NCBI RefSeq assembly: GCF_001039355.2
Contig: NW_019773692.1
Location: forward strand, 549,082 to 613,081
Source: Lingula anatina
Taxonomy: Eukaryota; Brachiopoda; Lingulata; Lingulida; Lingulidae
Direction of reading: 5' to 3'
Length of the DNA stretch: 64,000 bases
A program made the translations under genes and the position numbers. The notes under the pieces were generated by a model. The model was not told the origin of the DNA and made no database searches. It was given only the letters and a program-made list of their open reading frames with translations. Below are positions 1 through 12,000 of this stretch, in pieces. The stretch's first letter is position 1. The number at the start of each line of letters is the position of its first letter.

Positions 1-67
1 AAAACATGCACAAACCAAACACATATGATAAGCTGCATATGAAGTAACATGATTAAGATGCACAGAC

Positions 68-1873
68 CTGACTGGATGATATTTCCTGGCTGCATTGACT
101 GGATGGAAGCCCTCCTAGAACATTAAAATGCTTCAGAACAAGCAGAAAACCTCCAACAGCTATCCTGCGAGACTCAATTTGTCTGTAAAGGATAAATGTT
201 TATCATTACCATGGGGGTCTGATTTCACAATCTTTTAAAAAGGTTTTTTAAATTTTCAAATAAAAAAGTCAAAACTCTAACCAATACTAAAAGTAGGACT
301 AAACTCTACCATATGATATAAGCTTTAGCAATTGTTGTAATTTTTGCTATTACAAAAAGCTCAGATTATCATTATCAAACTATTTGTAGAATAAACCGAC
401 ACCAACCACACTCCTAGGTAACTCTATATAGTAAAACACCCTGGCAACCTGTTTTCCAAGAATACAAATTCCCAGGAAATCAAAGTTACAATCCAGTAAA
501 TGATGTATGGTTTCCAGATCATTTCACACAGGAAATTACTAACAGAACCCTGGATAATTTTCATAGTGCAATACCTTGGAAACACATATCATTTCATATC
601 TATTTCTAAAGCATACTTCAAAACATTATAATTGCAGCAACTTGAATTCCTAAAATAACTATTTCAAAGTAAAAATTAATTTTCTTTGCTATACCCCTTT
701 GACCAAAAACTTCTCCACCTTCTATACTGGCTTTTTCTTGCACGAAAAATAATATAAATAGATTAGTAGAATATCTTTCAATCCAATACCTGGAAAACAT
801 GGCTTTTCTCAGTACCAGTAGCAGTGCGTCTTTCAGAGTGACGCTCAGTTTCAGTAAGGGTTGGACAGCTTTTAACAGACCCAAGGCTGTGCTGGCAGGC
901 AGAAATGACAGGTAGTCAAATGCCTCTCGCACTTTCGGCAAGGACTCCAGTAAAATCTGGGGTGCAGACCTTACTGTTGCAGACAAGAGGTCTAAAAAGA
1001 AAAAAAAATATTACAAAAACAAAACAAAAAAAAAAAAAAAAAACAAAAAAAACACGTCATTTAAATTGCTTCAACCCCAGATGTTCAGTGGCATTTTTTG
1101 ATTAGCTTTAGAAAAAAAAACATGGCATAAACAAAAAAGCATGTAGGCAGAGTTGTAAGATGACACATCCGGCACTGTCATTCAGATCAAATAGAAAATT
1201 AAAAACCTACCTAGAAAATGGGAAACAGGAGCAGTTGCTTTTGTGATAACTCTATTGAGAATCTCTTCTAATATTTCTCCTCTGACAACTTCGTGAGCCT
1301 GACAAACAAAACAGAAAAGACACTTTCCACATTATGAAAAGAGTACAGATGTAAACATGCCTGAAGTATTTTTATCTCTTTATCTGAAGTACAATTTCCA
1401 ACCAAATGTCATGAGCATTTTACTAGCTCCACAAATAACTGACTGTCACACAAACAGACAATATTAAACAGAGACATAACAGCAAGGGTTGGACAGCTTT
1501 CAACAGACCCAAGACCGTGCTGGCCAGAAAATATTAAATTAGAGACAGAACAGCACAAACCTTGAAAGTCTCCAGTAGCATTTTTGCTCCCAAATTACAA
1601 GCATTTTGGCTTGGGGTGACATGAGAACACTGTGCTTTGACCTCCATCTTTCCAAAAGCAGATTTAGGTCCATATGCATCCATCAGTGTGAAGCCTAACT
1701 GAACTAGGCCCTGTGTTACATGGTCCCATCCAAATACGCTAAGATGTAAATATAAATTTCAAGTTAATGTCTTTTTTGACCTCACCTCAAGGAAGAATTT
1801 CAATCTCTTAATCAGACGTGAAGTGTTGTTCTTGCAGGAGATTTTAAAGCATGCAAATACACTGTTACTTGAT

Positions 1874-1912
<39 letters not shown>

Positions 1913-4900
1913 TTGTTGCAGTGAACATAGTAGTAAAAATATACCTCATAACCTTGACTTTTTGGCAGAAATTACCCTCTTAAATAAATAAACAATATGA
2001 ATGCACCTGTTTTTGACAGTCTGTAGCACCATTTCTGCCACATCTGCATTCACCGGCACCATCTCCCTCACCCACCAAGACTCCTGCTGCCTTTCCCTGT
2101 CCTTAAAACTCCTCAGAATAGCAGCTTTCAAAAAATCATAGATCTGAAAATTGAATGCTTAAATGGCACTTTCTGGTAAAGGCAACAAACTACTGTAGTT
2201 AAAATTCTATCAAATCATGATGAACTGATAATATGGTTTTTGCTAGTTTAATACATAATCTGTTTACTCTCAAGCAACCAAATAAATGTCAACTGATGCA
2301 CAATATAAGCAAAAAATTAATAACTGCTGTAGATACTCACTTGTTCCTCAAACCTGTGAATCCTTGCAATTGACAAAGCCAATGCCAAATTGAAAGGTGC
2401 AAGGACCTCCCCTGAAGAACACTGTTGGTTTGACTGCAAGATTTTCATAATAACACAATAAAACTGGTAACTATACGACTACATAATTTTTTGANACATG
2501 CACAAACCAAACACATATGATAAGCTGCATATGAAGTAACATGATTAAGATGCACAGACCTGACTGGATGATATTTCCTGGCTGCATTGACTGGATGGAA
2601 GCCCTCCTAGAACATTAAAATGCTTCAGAACAAGCAGAAAACCTCCAACAGCTATCCTGCGAGACTCAATTTGTCTGTAAAGGATAAATGTTTATCATTA
2701 CCATGGGGGTCTGATTTCACAATCTTTTAAAAAGGTTCTTTAAATTTTCAAATAAAAAAGTCAAAACTCTAACCAATACTAAAAGTAGGACTAAACTCTA
2801 CCATATGATATAAGCTTTAGCTATTGTTGTAATTTTTGCTATTACAAAAAGCTCAGATTATCATTATCAAACTATTTGTAGAATAAACCGACACCAACCA
2901 CACTCCTAGGTAACTCTATATAGTAAAACACCCTGGCAACCTGTTTTCCAAGAATACAAATTCCCAGGAAATCAAAGTTACAATCCAGTAAATGATGTAT
3001 GGTTTCCAGATCATTTCACACAGGAAATTACTAACAGAACCCTGGATAATTTTCATAGTGCAATACCTTGGAAACACATATCATTTTAAAGCTATTTCTA
3101 AAGCATACTTCAAAACATTATAATAGCAGCAACTTGAATTCCTAAAATAACTATTTCAAAGTAAAAATTAATTTTTTTTGCTATACCCCTTTGACCAAAA
3201 ACTTCTCCACCTTCTATACTGGCTTTTTCTTGCACGAAAAATAATATAAATAGATTAGTAGAATATCTTTCAATCCAATACCTGGAAAACATGGCTTTTC
3301 TCAGTACCAGTAGCAGTGCGTCTTTCAGAGTGACGCTCAGTTTCAGTAAGGGTTGGACAGCTTTTAACAGACCCAAGGCTGTGCTGGCAGGCAGAAATGA
3401 CAGGTAGTCAAATGCCTCTCGCACTTTCGGCACGGACTCCAGTAAAATCTGGGGTGCAGACCTCACTGTTGCAGACAAGAGGTCTAAAAAGAAAAAAAAA
3501 ATATTACAAAAACAAAACAAAAAAAAAAAACCAAAAAAAACACGTCATTTTAATTGCTTCAACCCCAGATGTTCAGTGGCATTTTTTGATTAGCTTTAGA
3601 AAAAAAACATGGCATAAACAAAAAAGCATGTAGGCAGAGTTGTAAGATGACACATCCGGCACTGTCATTCAGATCAAATAGAAAATTAAAAACCTACCAA
3701 GAAAATGGGAAACAGGAGCAGTTGCTTTTGTGATAACTCTATTGAGAATCTCTTCTAATATTTCTCCTCTGACAACTTCGTGAGCCTGACAAACAAAACA
3801 GAAAAGACACTTTCCACATTATGAAAAGAGTACAGATGTAAACATGCCTGAAGTATTTTTATCTCTTTATCTGAAGTACAATTTCCAACCAAATGTCATG
3901 AGCATTTTACTAGCTCCAAAAATAACTGACTGTCACACAAACAGACAATATTAAATAGAGACATAACAGCAAGGGTTGGACAGCTTTCAACAGACCCAAG
4001 ACCGTGCTGGCCAGACAATATTAAATTAGAGACATAACAGCACAAACCTTGAAAGTCTCCAGCAACATTTTTGCTCCCAAATTACAAGCATTTTGGCTTG
4101 GGGTGACATGAGAACACTGTGATTTGACCTCCACCTTTCCAAAAGCAGACTTAGGTCCATATGCATCCATCAGTGTGAAGCCTAAGTGAACTAGGCCCTG
4201 TGTTACATGGTCCCATCCAAATACACTAAGATGTAAATATAAATTTCCAGTCAATTTATTTTTTGACCTCACCTCCAGGAAGAATTTTAATCTCTTAATC
4301 AGATGAGAAGTGTTGTTCTTGCAGGAGATTTTAAAGCATGCAAATACACTGTTACTTTATTTATTTATTTTCATTTATTTTTTTATTTTATTTTTTTGTT
4401 GCAGTGAACATAGCAGAAAAAATAAAACTCATAACCTTGACTTTTTGGCAGAATTTACCTTCTTAAATAAATAAACAATATGAATGCACCTGTTTTTGAC
4501 AGTCTGTAGCACCATTTCTGCCACATCTGCATTCACCGGCACCATCTCCCTCACCCACCAAGACTCCTGCTGCCTTTCCCTGTCCTTAAAACTCCTCAGA
4601 ATAGCAGCTTTCAAAAAATCATAGATCTGAAAATTGAATGCTTAAATGGCACTTTCTGGTAAAGGCAACAAACTACTGTAGTTAAAATTCTATCAAATCA
4701 TGATGAACTGATAATATGGTTTTTGCTAGTTTAATACATAATCTGTTTACTCTCAAGCAACCAAATAAATGTCAACTGATGCACAATATAAGCAAAAAAT
4801 TAATAACTGCTGTAGATACTCACTTGTTCCTCAAACCTGTGAATCCTTGCAATTGACAAAGCCAATGCCAAATTGAAAGGTGCAAGGACCTCCCCTGAAG

Positions 4901-7900
4901 AACACTGTTGGTTTGACTGCAAGATTTTCATAATAACACAATAAAACTGGTAACTATACGACTACATAATTTTTTAAAATCAATGATACAAAATTACCCA
5001 CAGAATTAAGACATTTAAATCTGAGAATCTGTAATTATTATCTTTCTTAATTCTAATTTTTTTTTTTTTGAATACATTTTTGTTTAACACTAAACCCATA
5101 TTAAGAAACATCGTCAAATATCACCAAACAATGTCTGGTTGAGACAATGAATACAAATTTAAAGGAGACAAAAAATTCTAAAACATGACTGTCTTACCTT
5201 TAAATATTTAATGAACTCTCTGCCTAGCTCTTGGTCTTGCTTGGTAGCAAATGTGATGTGTAAAATGATATTGCCTTCTGTCTGTCTCAGCTGATCAACT
5301 GTCATGCTGTCATCTTCAAGCAGGTCAATCACGTCTCTATGTAGAAAAAATATTTTTAATAATCTCGACTGATTACAAAATAATCTTTTATCCATAGATT
5401 ATTTAGTGATCAGTGAAGTATCACTCTGTGTCTCATACATGAATATTTCACAGTCTGCTTAAAAGATTCTTTGTTAAGTTCTCCTTTTGTGTGGCTGCTG
5501 GTTCTTAAAATTCAAAATCTCTGGGTTTACCTGGCAATCTTATTTGCTTGTTGATTTATTGTTATATCAATTATGGATAATGCTATAACCATGACCTGTA
5601 CATATCTCTAGACTGCACATAAATCATACTCACTTTTGCCCTATTCTTTTCTGTTCACTTATTTTGTCTTGCTTGATAAAAAATTTAGATATACCCTCCA
5701 GCACTAGACGTTTATGGCCCTAAAACATTTTGTAAAATATTAGTAAAAATATTGGCAAATTTAACATGATAAATTCCAACCTTATCATTATTCTTTTCTA
5801 CACATCCATCTCTTCTTGTTTACAAAATGTTTTCATAAAAAATAATATTTTTAATTGAAAGATAACTTACAACTGAAAGATATCTTAATCGTAAACTACA
5901 CGTCTCTACATTTTACTAATTTGCATCTACCTTTGTAGACAGCAGTAAAAGCTGATAAACCAGGGGAGGCAGTTCATCAAAATCCACATCCTTGAACATT
6001 CTCATTATTTTGTTGATGAGAAACTGCAGTTCATCAGATGTGACAGGGATGTCACGAAAAATGGTAGCAAGGGGAATGACACTTTTTGGATCCCACCTAG
6101 TGAAAAAAGTTATCTAAATTTTCCTTTCAGAATACATTTCAAAGACAGAATATTTTATAATATGAAATCAAAATATTAGAAAGTACATATCAACATATTT
6201 CATATACTCTTTTTGAAAGGGAGATAATTAAAAAATTAATACTAATGTTTTCAAATCAGATTTCTTACTTGCTTGCACACATTGTGTTCAGTATGTGACT
6301 TTTATATTCAGGACCCTTTACTTCATTTCCAGCATAAGCTATCACTTCTTGAGAGGCTATGGCTGATAGCACTTTTGGAAACAACTCAAGTGATCTAAAA
6401 TACAAAATACAAGGAAATATAATTACCATTTTAATCCTTGATACAATGATCAGGCCCATAGCCAGGGGGTTCAGAAGAACCCCATTTTTACTGGGAAAGG
6501 TCCACTCTGGGTAAAATTTTATCTATGTACACGAAGGCTTTTACATGGTAAAAGGTCCACTTTTTCAGAAAAAGGAAATACCCCTTTGCCAGCCATGGGC
6601 CTGGTGATTTACCTTTCATATCAAAACTTGAAGAAATAATAAGCTGGTGAACTTTCAGATTCCACTTTACTTTAATCAGTGTCAAATGTCAGATTTAACT
6701 TGTGAAAGGCAGCTGAAGCAAAATACATACTTTCCACCACTGGCAGTACCATTTTTTATTGAATCCACATAGTCTCCAGCTAATTCTGCTAAACTGCGTC
6801 CTGGAAAGTTATCTACCTGGAGATCAATACCATGAAAAAAAATTACCATATTGTTTTAAACAATTTATTGGATTTTCAAAAACAACTGAAAACTCACAAA
6901 AAAAAAAAAAAAAANNAAAAAAAAAAAAAAAAAAAAAAAAAACTGTGTATCTTTTATTTAAGAATTGCTAAACTCTTACAATTTTTACACATGTGACATG
7001 TCATACTGTGTCAGATAAATATTTCAGGTTTATCATATCATAATCAGAGTAAAAAAAATTCATGCAATATTTAAAAGCCCTCAAAACCTAGAAGCCAACA
7101 AGCTGAAGAATAAGCACTCTCTAAACACTAGTAAATGCTATAGATCTTTGAAATGGCAAGTATCAAGATTTAGCCCATTTTTTGTTTTTGGTGTTTCAAG
7201 GCAAAAAGACATAATTTCAAAATGAGCAAGGAGAGCCCAGTTTGAAGTATTATTCAGGCTGATATTATTATGTTCAACATGGAATTATCAAATAATGGAG
7301 TTTCTATACCCTAAAGTCCTGATTAAATTAAATTTCTAACTTACTTCCAGCATGAGCAGTCCAACAAGCTCTGCTGCTACCTTTGACTGTATCTCATTGC
7401 CTTGCAGGAGGCCAATGCAAACTTTATATACCAATAACCTTCGTTGAACATTATCTGTACTTATACATGGAGAGCCTGAAACAGGTAAATCAATCTTGAG
7501 GGGAAAGTTATAATAAATTACTAAAAATTAAACATGATTACTGTTGCATTTTCCTGATAATTTACATTAGATTTTGCAAACGTCTCCAAATAGTAGCAAT
7601 ATTGGCATTCATCAAATTCTTGAATCTTAGGCTATGAAAATAAATTTCAAAAATGGAAAAAGGATTTGTCTTATCTTACCATATAATATAGCTCTGACCA
7701 AGGCAACTGGATCTCCCTTTCCCCTCAAAGCTCTGTTATTAATCAATGAGGTTAACTGAAATAGTATACTAAGCAGTCTTACTTTCTTAACTATAGTTAT
7801 AAAAATATACAACTATAGTTATTGTACAATCCACTGTATAAGCATTAAAAGTAAAGCATGTGAACTGACATACATGTACTGTATACTTTTCTTCTAAAAA

Positions 7901-8435
7901 GAACTATCTCTGATATAATGGTCCAAATGATCAACCTCGTGCATCCAATTCACATTTCTATATTTCATATTATGTTCCAGTCTCACAGATATAAGATTTG
8001 TGATGAAAATGATATCAAACATCAAATCAGTTGTTTTGGAGGCTTTCAACTTTTCCCTTAATCTCTAAATAAGCTTCGTGGGTCAATCATTGCTGAAAAG
8101 CCAAGGGATTTAATAATCAATCAGTGTATATTTTTAGAATGTTTGTACATTGAATTTATTAGCACAATATCCCACAATTATTAACAAACCCTACCAAACC
8201 TAGCATCCAACAACTGTTCACATATTTTAAACATTAAGTATGCCCAAATTTTATATTACATCAGTATGTAAATGGCTCTGGCGATTCAGTAATTACAGAA
8301 AATGTGAACAGAAGTGCAAAAGACAGAAAACTTGGCCTATAAGAAAGTTACCTCATTTTCTGATATTCCTGTTAGGAGCTCAGTCAGGGGTGCCACTGTC
8401 CCTTCGTCAAATAAACTCAAAATTTTCTTGTCCAT
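68..8435 (-). CDS. FANCI: FANCI, Fanconi anemia group I protein (5' part, 14 distinct exons; last 6 present twice)
   Basis: FANCI partners FANCD2 on DNA and is monoubiquitinated during interstrand crosslink repair. Exons read from the start: 8352-8435, 7680-7755, 7345-7475, 6731-6816, 6269-6394, 5931-6096, 5634-5719, 5198-5336, 4824-4916, 4490-4626, 4048-4225, 3698-3785, 3282-3483, 2560-2674. The last six recur at 2341-2433, 2007-2143, 1561-1738, 1211-1298, 790-991 and 68-182. All junctions are GT-AG and keep phase, giving 569 residues without the repeat. The start MDKKILSLF matches the human start MDQKILSL, and blocks such as [21 protein letters not shown] and [10 protein letters not shown] are family-diagnostic. 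K526 in VLRKAMF aligns with the human monoubiquitinated lysine (K523). SQ motifs at S559, S562 and S568 have the same spacing from it as human S556, S559 and S565. The C-terminal half lies outside the window. The repeated exons are probably an assembly artefact. Human numbering is from memory. Confidence 0.95.
1480..1527 (-). repeat. FANCI: Intronic copy of a FANCI exon fragment
   Basis: About 45 bp in the intron between exons 1561-1738 and 1211-1298 closely match the middle of the downstream exon 790-991 (the stretch encoding [11 protein letters not shown]). A short intronic sequence (about 1456-1481) recurs immediately after it (about 1524-1554), so the fragment is bracketed by a direct repeat. 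No splice sites surround it. It looks like a templated insertion. The same insertion is in duplicate B at about 3968-4013. Confidence 0.75.
1872..1915. repeat. (TTTA)n microsatellite
   Basis: About eleven uninterrupted TTTA units in a FANCI intron. The allelic position in duplicate B (about 4355-4400) is shorter and impure. Confidence 0.95.
2496..4975. repeat. FANCI segment, duplicate B
   Basis: Second member of the direct duplication. It continues without interruption into the upstream FANCI exons (5198-8435), so this copy belongs to the contig holding the gene's 5' end. Differences from duplicate A include a shorter, impure TTTA-type repeat near 4355-4400 and a few amino-acid changes, for example ESVPK against ESLPK in the exon at 3282-3483. 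Confidence 0.9.
6451..6606. mobile_element. Short hAT-like MITE in FANCI intron
   Basis: The intron between FANCI exons 6731-6816 and 6269-6394 holds an element starting CAGGCCCATAGCCAG and ending with the near-complement CCAGCCATGGGCCTG. Its interior matches the element at 60719-60886, including a shared AAAGGTCCACTTTTTCAGAA block. It has no coding capacity. Termini of the CAGG..GTAGCCAG type are usual for hAT-derived MITEs, as I recall. Confidence 0.8.
6897..6942. repeat. Poly(A) tract with two undetermined bases
   Basis: About 45 A with NN at 6915-6916, in FANCI intronic sequence. It is probably a sequencing stutter at a long homopolymer. The adjacent lysine-rich reading frame is meaningless. 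Confidence 0.9.
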
Positions 8436-9016
8436 GATCAAACTTTCTTAAAAAAGGAAAGAAAAATGCAAAAATTGTGAAAAATATTACATACTACCAT
8501 TCTATCAACAGAATTTTAATTACTTAATCACACAATAATAATAACTTTTCCAAGTCTGAAAATAACATGAGTAAGTGCTACAGTACATGTAACAGGGAAA
8601 ACCGTAGCAAGTGCATGAAGTCAAAACAAAACTGGATGTTGATATCTGAACACAGTTTATAGGTGCAGCATTGCAGCATATAAACAACAGTGAGAATAGA
8701 TAAACGGGAGCAGTCTTGCTTCCGCCCCTTAAACACAAACGAGTGTGTTACCTGCTTCGAAAAGCTTGACTTCTTCAAATCTTCATTCAAGTATTTGCCG
8801 CCATATCAAATAGAAACTGGGATGTCGTCGAATGAAAGGAGCAGTAACAAAATCCATCCAATCACAGTCCTTAATACTGACAGAAGAGGAAGTAAGTTTT
8901 TAAGGTCAAGGTTGTTGATTATTTTTTACTACAGATTTTACTACAAAACTGCCCAAGCTTGATTTTGTTAACATTTGAAACTCAAACAGGGATCGTTTTG
9001 GATATATTGGTAAATT
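8436..9016. promoter_or_regulatory. Shared divergent promoter region of FANCI and POLL
   Basis: The 581 bp between the FANCI start codon (minus strand) and the POLL start codon (plus strand) contain no other gene. There is no convincing TATA box. A YY1-type site (ATATGGCGGC on the minus strand) covers about 8797-8806, and CpGs cluster at about 8740-8840. This is typical of TATA-less bidirectional housekeeping promoters. Transcription start sites are not determinable here. Confidence 0.65.
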
Positions 9017-12000
9017 ATGCATAAACAAAACCGTGTAAATGATGCTAATGACCATCCACGCAAAAGGCAGAGGAAAAACGAGGTTGGAGCTGAAGATAAG
9101 CCAAATCTGGGGGACACAAAAGATGAAAATGTGCAATCGGCTGCCGTCAATGACAATATTTTCAAAAACTTAACATTCTTTATATTACAGGCTGGGGGAT
9201 TAACCAAAGCAAGGTGTGATATCTTCAGGAACCAAATTTTTAAACATGGAGGGCAGCACGAGAAAAACAGGACACCAAACATAACACACATGATTATTGA
9301 TGATAAAATGGACTATGAAAAATTGTGTAAAATTTTAAAAGTTGAAGCACCTCCTCCGAATGTTAAGATTGTGAAATCAATGTGGTTAAGCATGTGCATT
9401 AAACAAAAAGAACTTGTACCTACAAATGGTTTTGAGGTCCAAATGAATGCCTCAAATGTTAAAGAAAAAAATATGTCAGCAATATCAATAGCTGGTGATC
9501 AGAGCAAGGATTCCACAAAAGAAGAAAAAACCTGTTCTAACAATGTTCCTGCAAGTGGGACATGTCATGTTGACAAATATAAAAAAGATGCTGTGTTAAA
9601 TGCGCAAGGAGAAGGAGATGATGAAAGTGATTATATGCCCAGTGATGGTGAAGAAGATTGTAGGAATTCTGATGATATGATTAAAGAGAGTAGTACCAGC
9701 AGCTTCAGACCAACAAGTGTTTCTCCAAGAAAGTTACCAGTGAGACTCTTGCCTTATACTCAGTTATTAAGTACACTAGGAAAATGTTCACAGATACATA
9801 TTTATTTTGTTTTGATAGAATACCAATTGATTAAGTTGTTGCAAAAGTAAATATTATAAAAATATCAAACCTGGTTGAAAACAATGCAACAGGTAGATGT
9901 TAGAGCATTTAAGAAACTCATAACTGAGCTTGGAAATATTTTTAGTATCATATTCTAAGGTGAAGTCCGAGGAATCATTTCAACAGTATGAAAGAACATT
10001 TTTCAGTATGTCATTATACTGTATTTCAGTGAGCTTGGTACATATAAAATTCCCAGATTTGTTTTACTGCTAGAACAGGTCAAAATAAGCAAATAATTCT
10101 TTCTATTTAGGTTAAAACAGCACTTATGATTTATATATATATATATATATCTTTTGTAGAAAGGCAACTGGGTATGTGCACAGTCCTCATTACAAAAGAC
10201 CTACAATGCCAACCAACATATAACAGAAAAACTAGAGGTTTGCATTATCTATTCATTCATTCAAAATAAGTAATCAAAATGGAAAATACACACAATTATT
10301 TTTCAAAATTTTACTAGTCAGTGTGAATTGGCATTTTTCTTAATTTATACATATTTTATTAAAATATTTCAGCAACTTGCTAAAACCTATCAGAGTACAA
10401 ATGATAGATGGAGAGCAATGACCTACCAGAAAGCTGTTGCAGCATTGAAAAGATATGACAAAGAGATAACATCATGGGAAGTGAGTGAATATAATTCATT
10501 TTTAGGGAACATACAAATCATGTATAGAATGACATCCCAATGAATAAATTTTCATGGCAGAAAAATTTGTAATTAAAATGCATTTACTTTAAAATGCTTG
10601 TATTAAACCAACAGTCTTACATGGGTTTTTTTAAGTACAATTAATACATTTTTCTCATGTATGCTATGTATTCTTCAGCAAGCCAAAGCCATACCAGGTA
10701 TTGGTGCCAGTTTAGCAGACAAAATTTGGGAAATTGTTGAAAGTGGAGAGTTAAGAAAACTCAATGAATTGTCATCAGCTGGAGATATAGCAACATTAAA
10801 TTTATTCACTAATATTTGGGGAGCCGGACCCACTACGGCCAGAGCATGGGTGCAGCAGGTAAGACTTTAGTTTTCCTAATGTTTCCTTTTTAATATTAAT
10901 TGTGCATTTGCATTTTTTAACTGCTGCTTCCTGTGATGTTCTTTTCATTAGAACTGTATGTCATGCCATTCATCTGATTATATATTTTGTAGGGTATGAG
11001 GTCTCTAGAAGATTTGAAAACAAAAGCAAATCTTACCCGTCAGCAAAAAGTTGGTTTGAAGTATTATGATGAACTCTTGGACAGAATGCCAAGAGAAGAG
11101 GCTGCAGAAATTGAAGCCACTGTAAGTTACACTTCATAAAAGAGTAATTAAAATAGTTTTTGTTTTATGTGCACATATTATGCAAACAATTGCCAATTGT
11201 AATATAAGGCCAGAGGCCTGTTTACAGAAATAAAGTCTCTCATTCACTAAAAAAGAAAAAAAATACAAAAATTAAGATATTTCATTTTCAGTTTTAGGGA
11301 TTATCTATCTTTTCTCAATGCAGAGTGATCCCCATGTAAAATATGCTAGCCTCCCCCCGCCGCCGCCGACTAGAATTAACTTTTGTGTGCGCTCAGCTCT
11401 CAGAAGCTGACAGTAATTTAGCATGAACCCCAGGGAGTTAGGTCGATCCAGATGGATTGATCTAAATCTGTGGGAACCCAGTCTTAGATGAGAATTTCTT
11501 AATCGTTTATAATCATTGCTACATTTTGAATCAATTCCCCCAGGTGAAAGAGGCAGCCCTCAGCATTCAATCAGGGCTGATAGCCATGGCCTGTGGATCA
11601 TACAGACGTGGAAAGAAGACTTGTGGAGATGTAGATGTACTAATTACTCATCCTGATGGGCATTCACACAAAGGAGTGTTTAATAAACTTCTTGTTAAGT
11701 TGAAAGACCAAGGTAAGCATATTTTAAAATCATTTTTGTACCGAAGTGTAAGTAAGTCAGAAATAAGTAAAAGAAATGATAACAGTGATTTTCATGAATT
11801 TTTTTTCGTAAAAGTGTTATGCGGCACGTTTCCCTTGCCCAAATATAATTTTTTTTTTCATTTAAATTCTGGACACAAGACCAATACTTGTCTATATCCA
11901 GTCTATATCCAGCTAATTTCTTTGAATTGGATGCATAAACCTCTGTCGTCCGTTTTCATGATGCCCATTTTTTATCCTGAATTACCGATAGGTGCTAGTT

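Larger units (their letters stand above)
1..2494. repeat. FANCI segment, duplicate A (probable second haplotype)
   Basis: This block repeats 2496-4975 in the same orientation, introns included, with scattered substitutions and small indels. It ends at a single N at 2495, after which the sequence restarts at the counterpart of position 4 (offset 2492). It contains six FANCI exons whose reading frames are all open. Introns as similar as exons, plus an N at the joint, indicate allelic contigs placed in tandem rather than an old gene duplication. Confidence 0.9.

Noticed and set aside
6759-6971. A lysine-rich reading frame
   Set aside because: It is translation of a poly(A) tract containing undetermined bases in a FANCI intron.
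9174-9190. An acceptor-like polypyrimidine-AG inside POLL exon 1
   Set aside because: The BRCT domain aligns without a gap across this point and the frame is open on both sides, so it is treated as coding.
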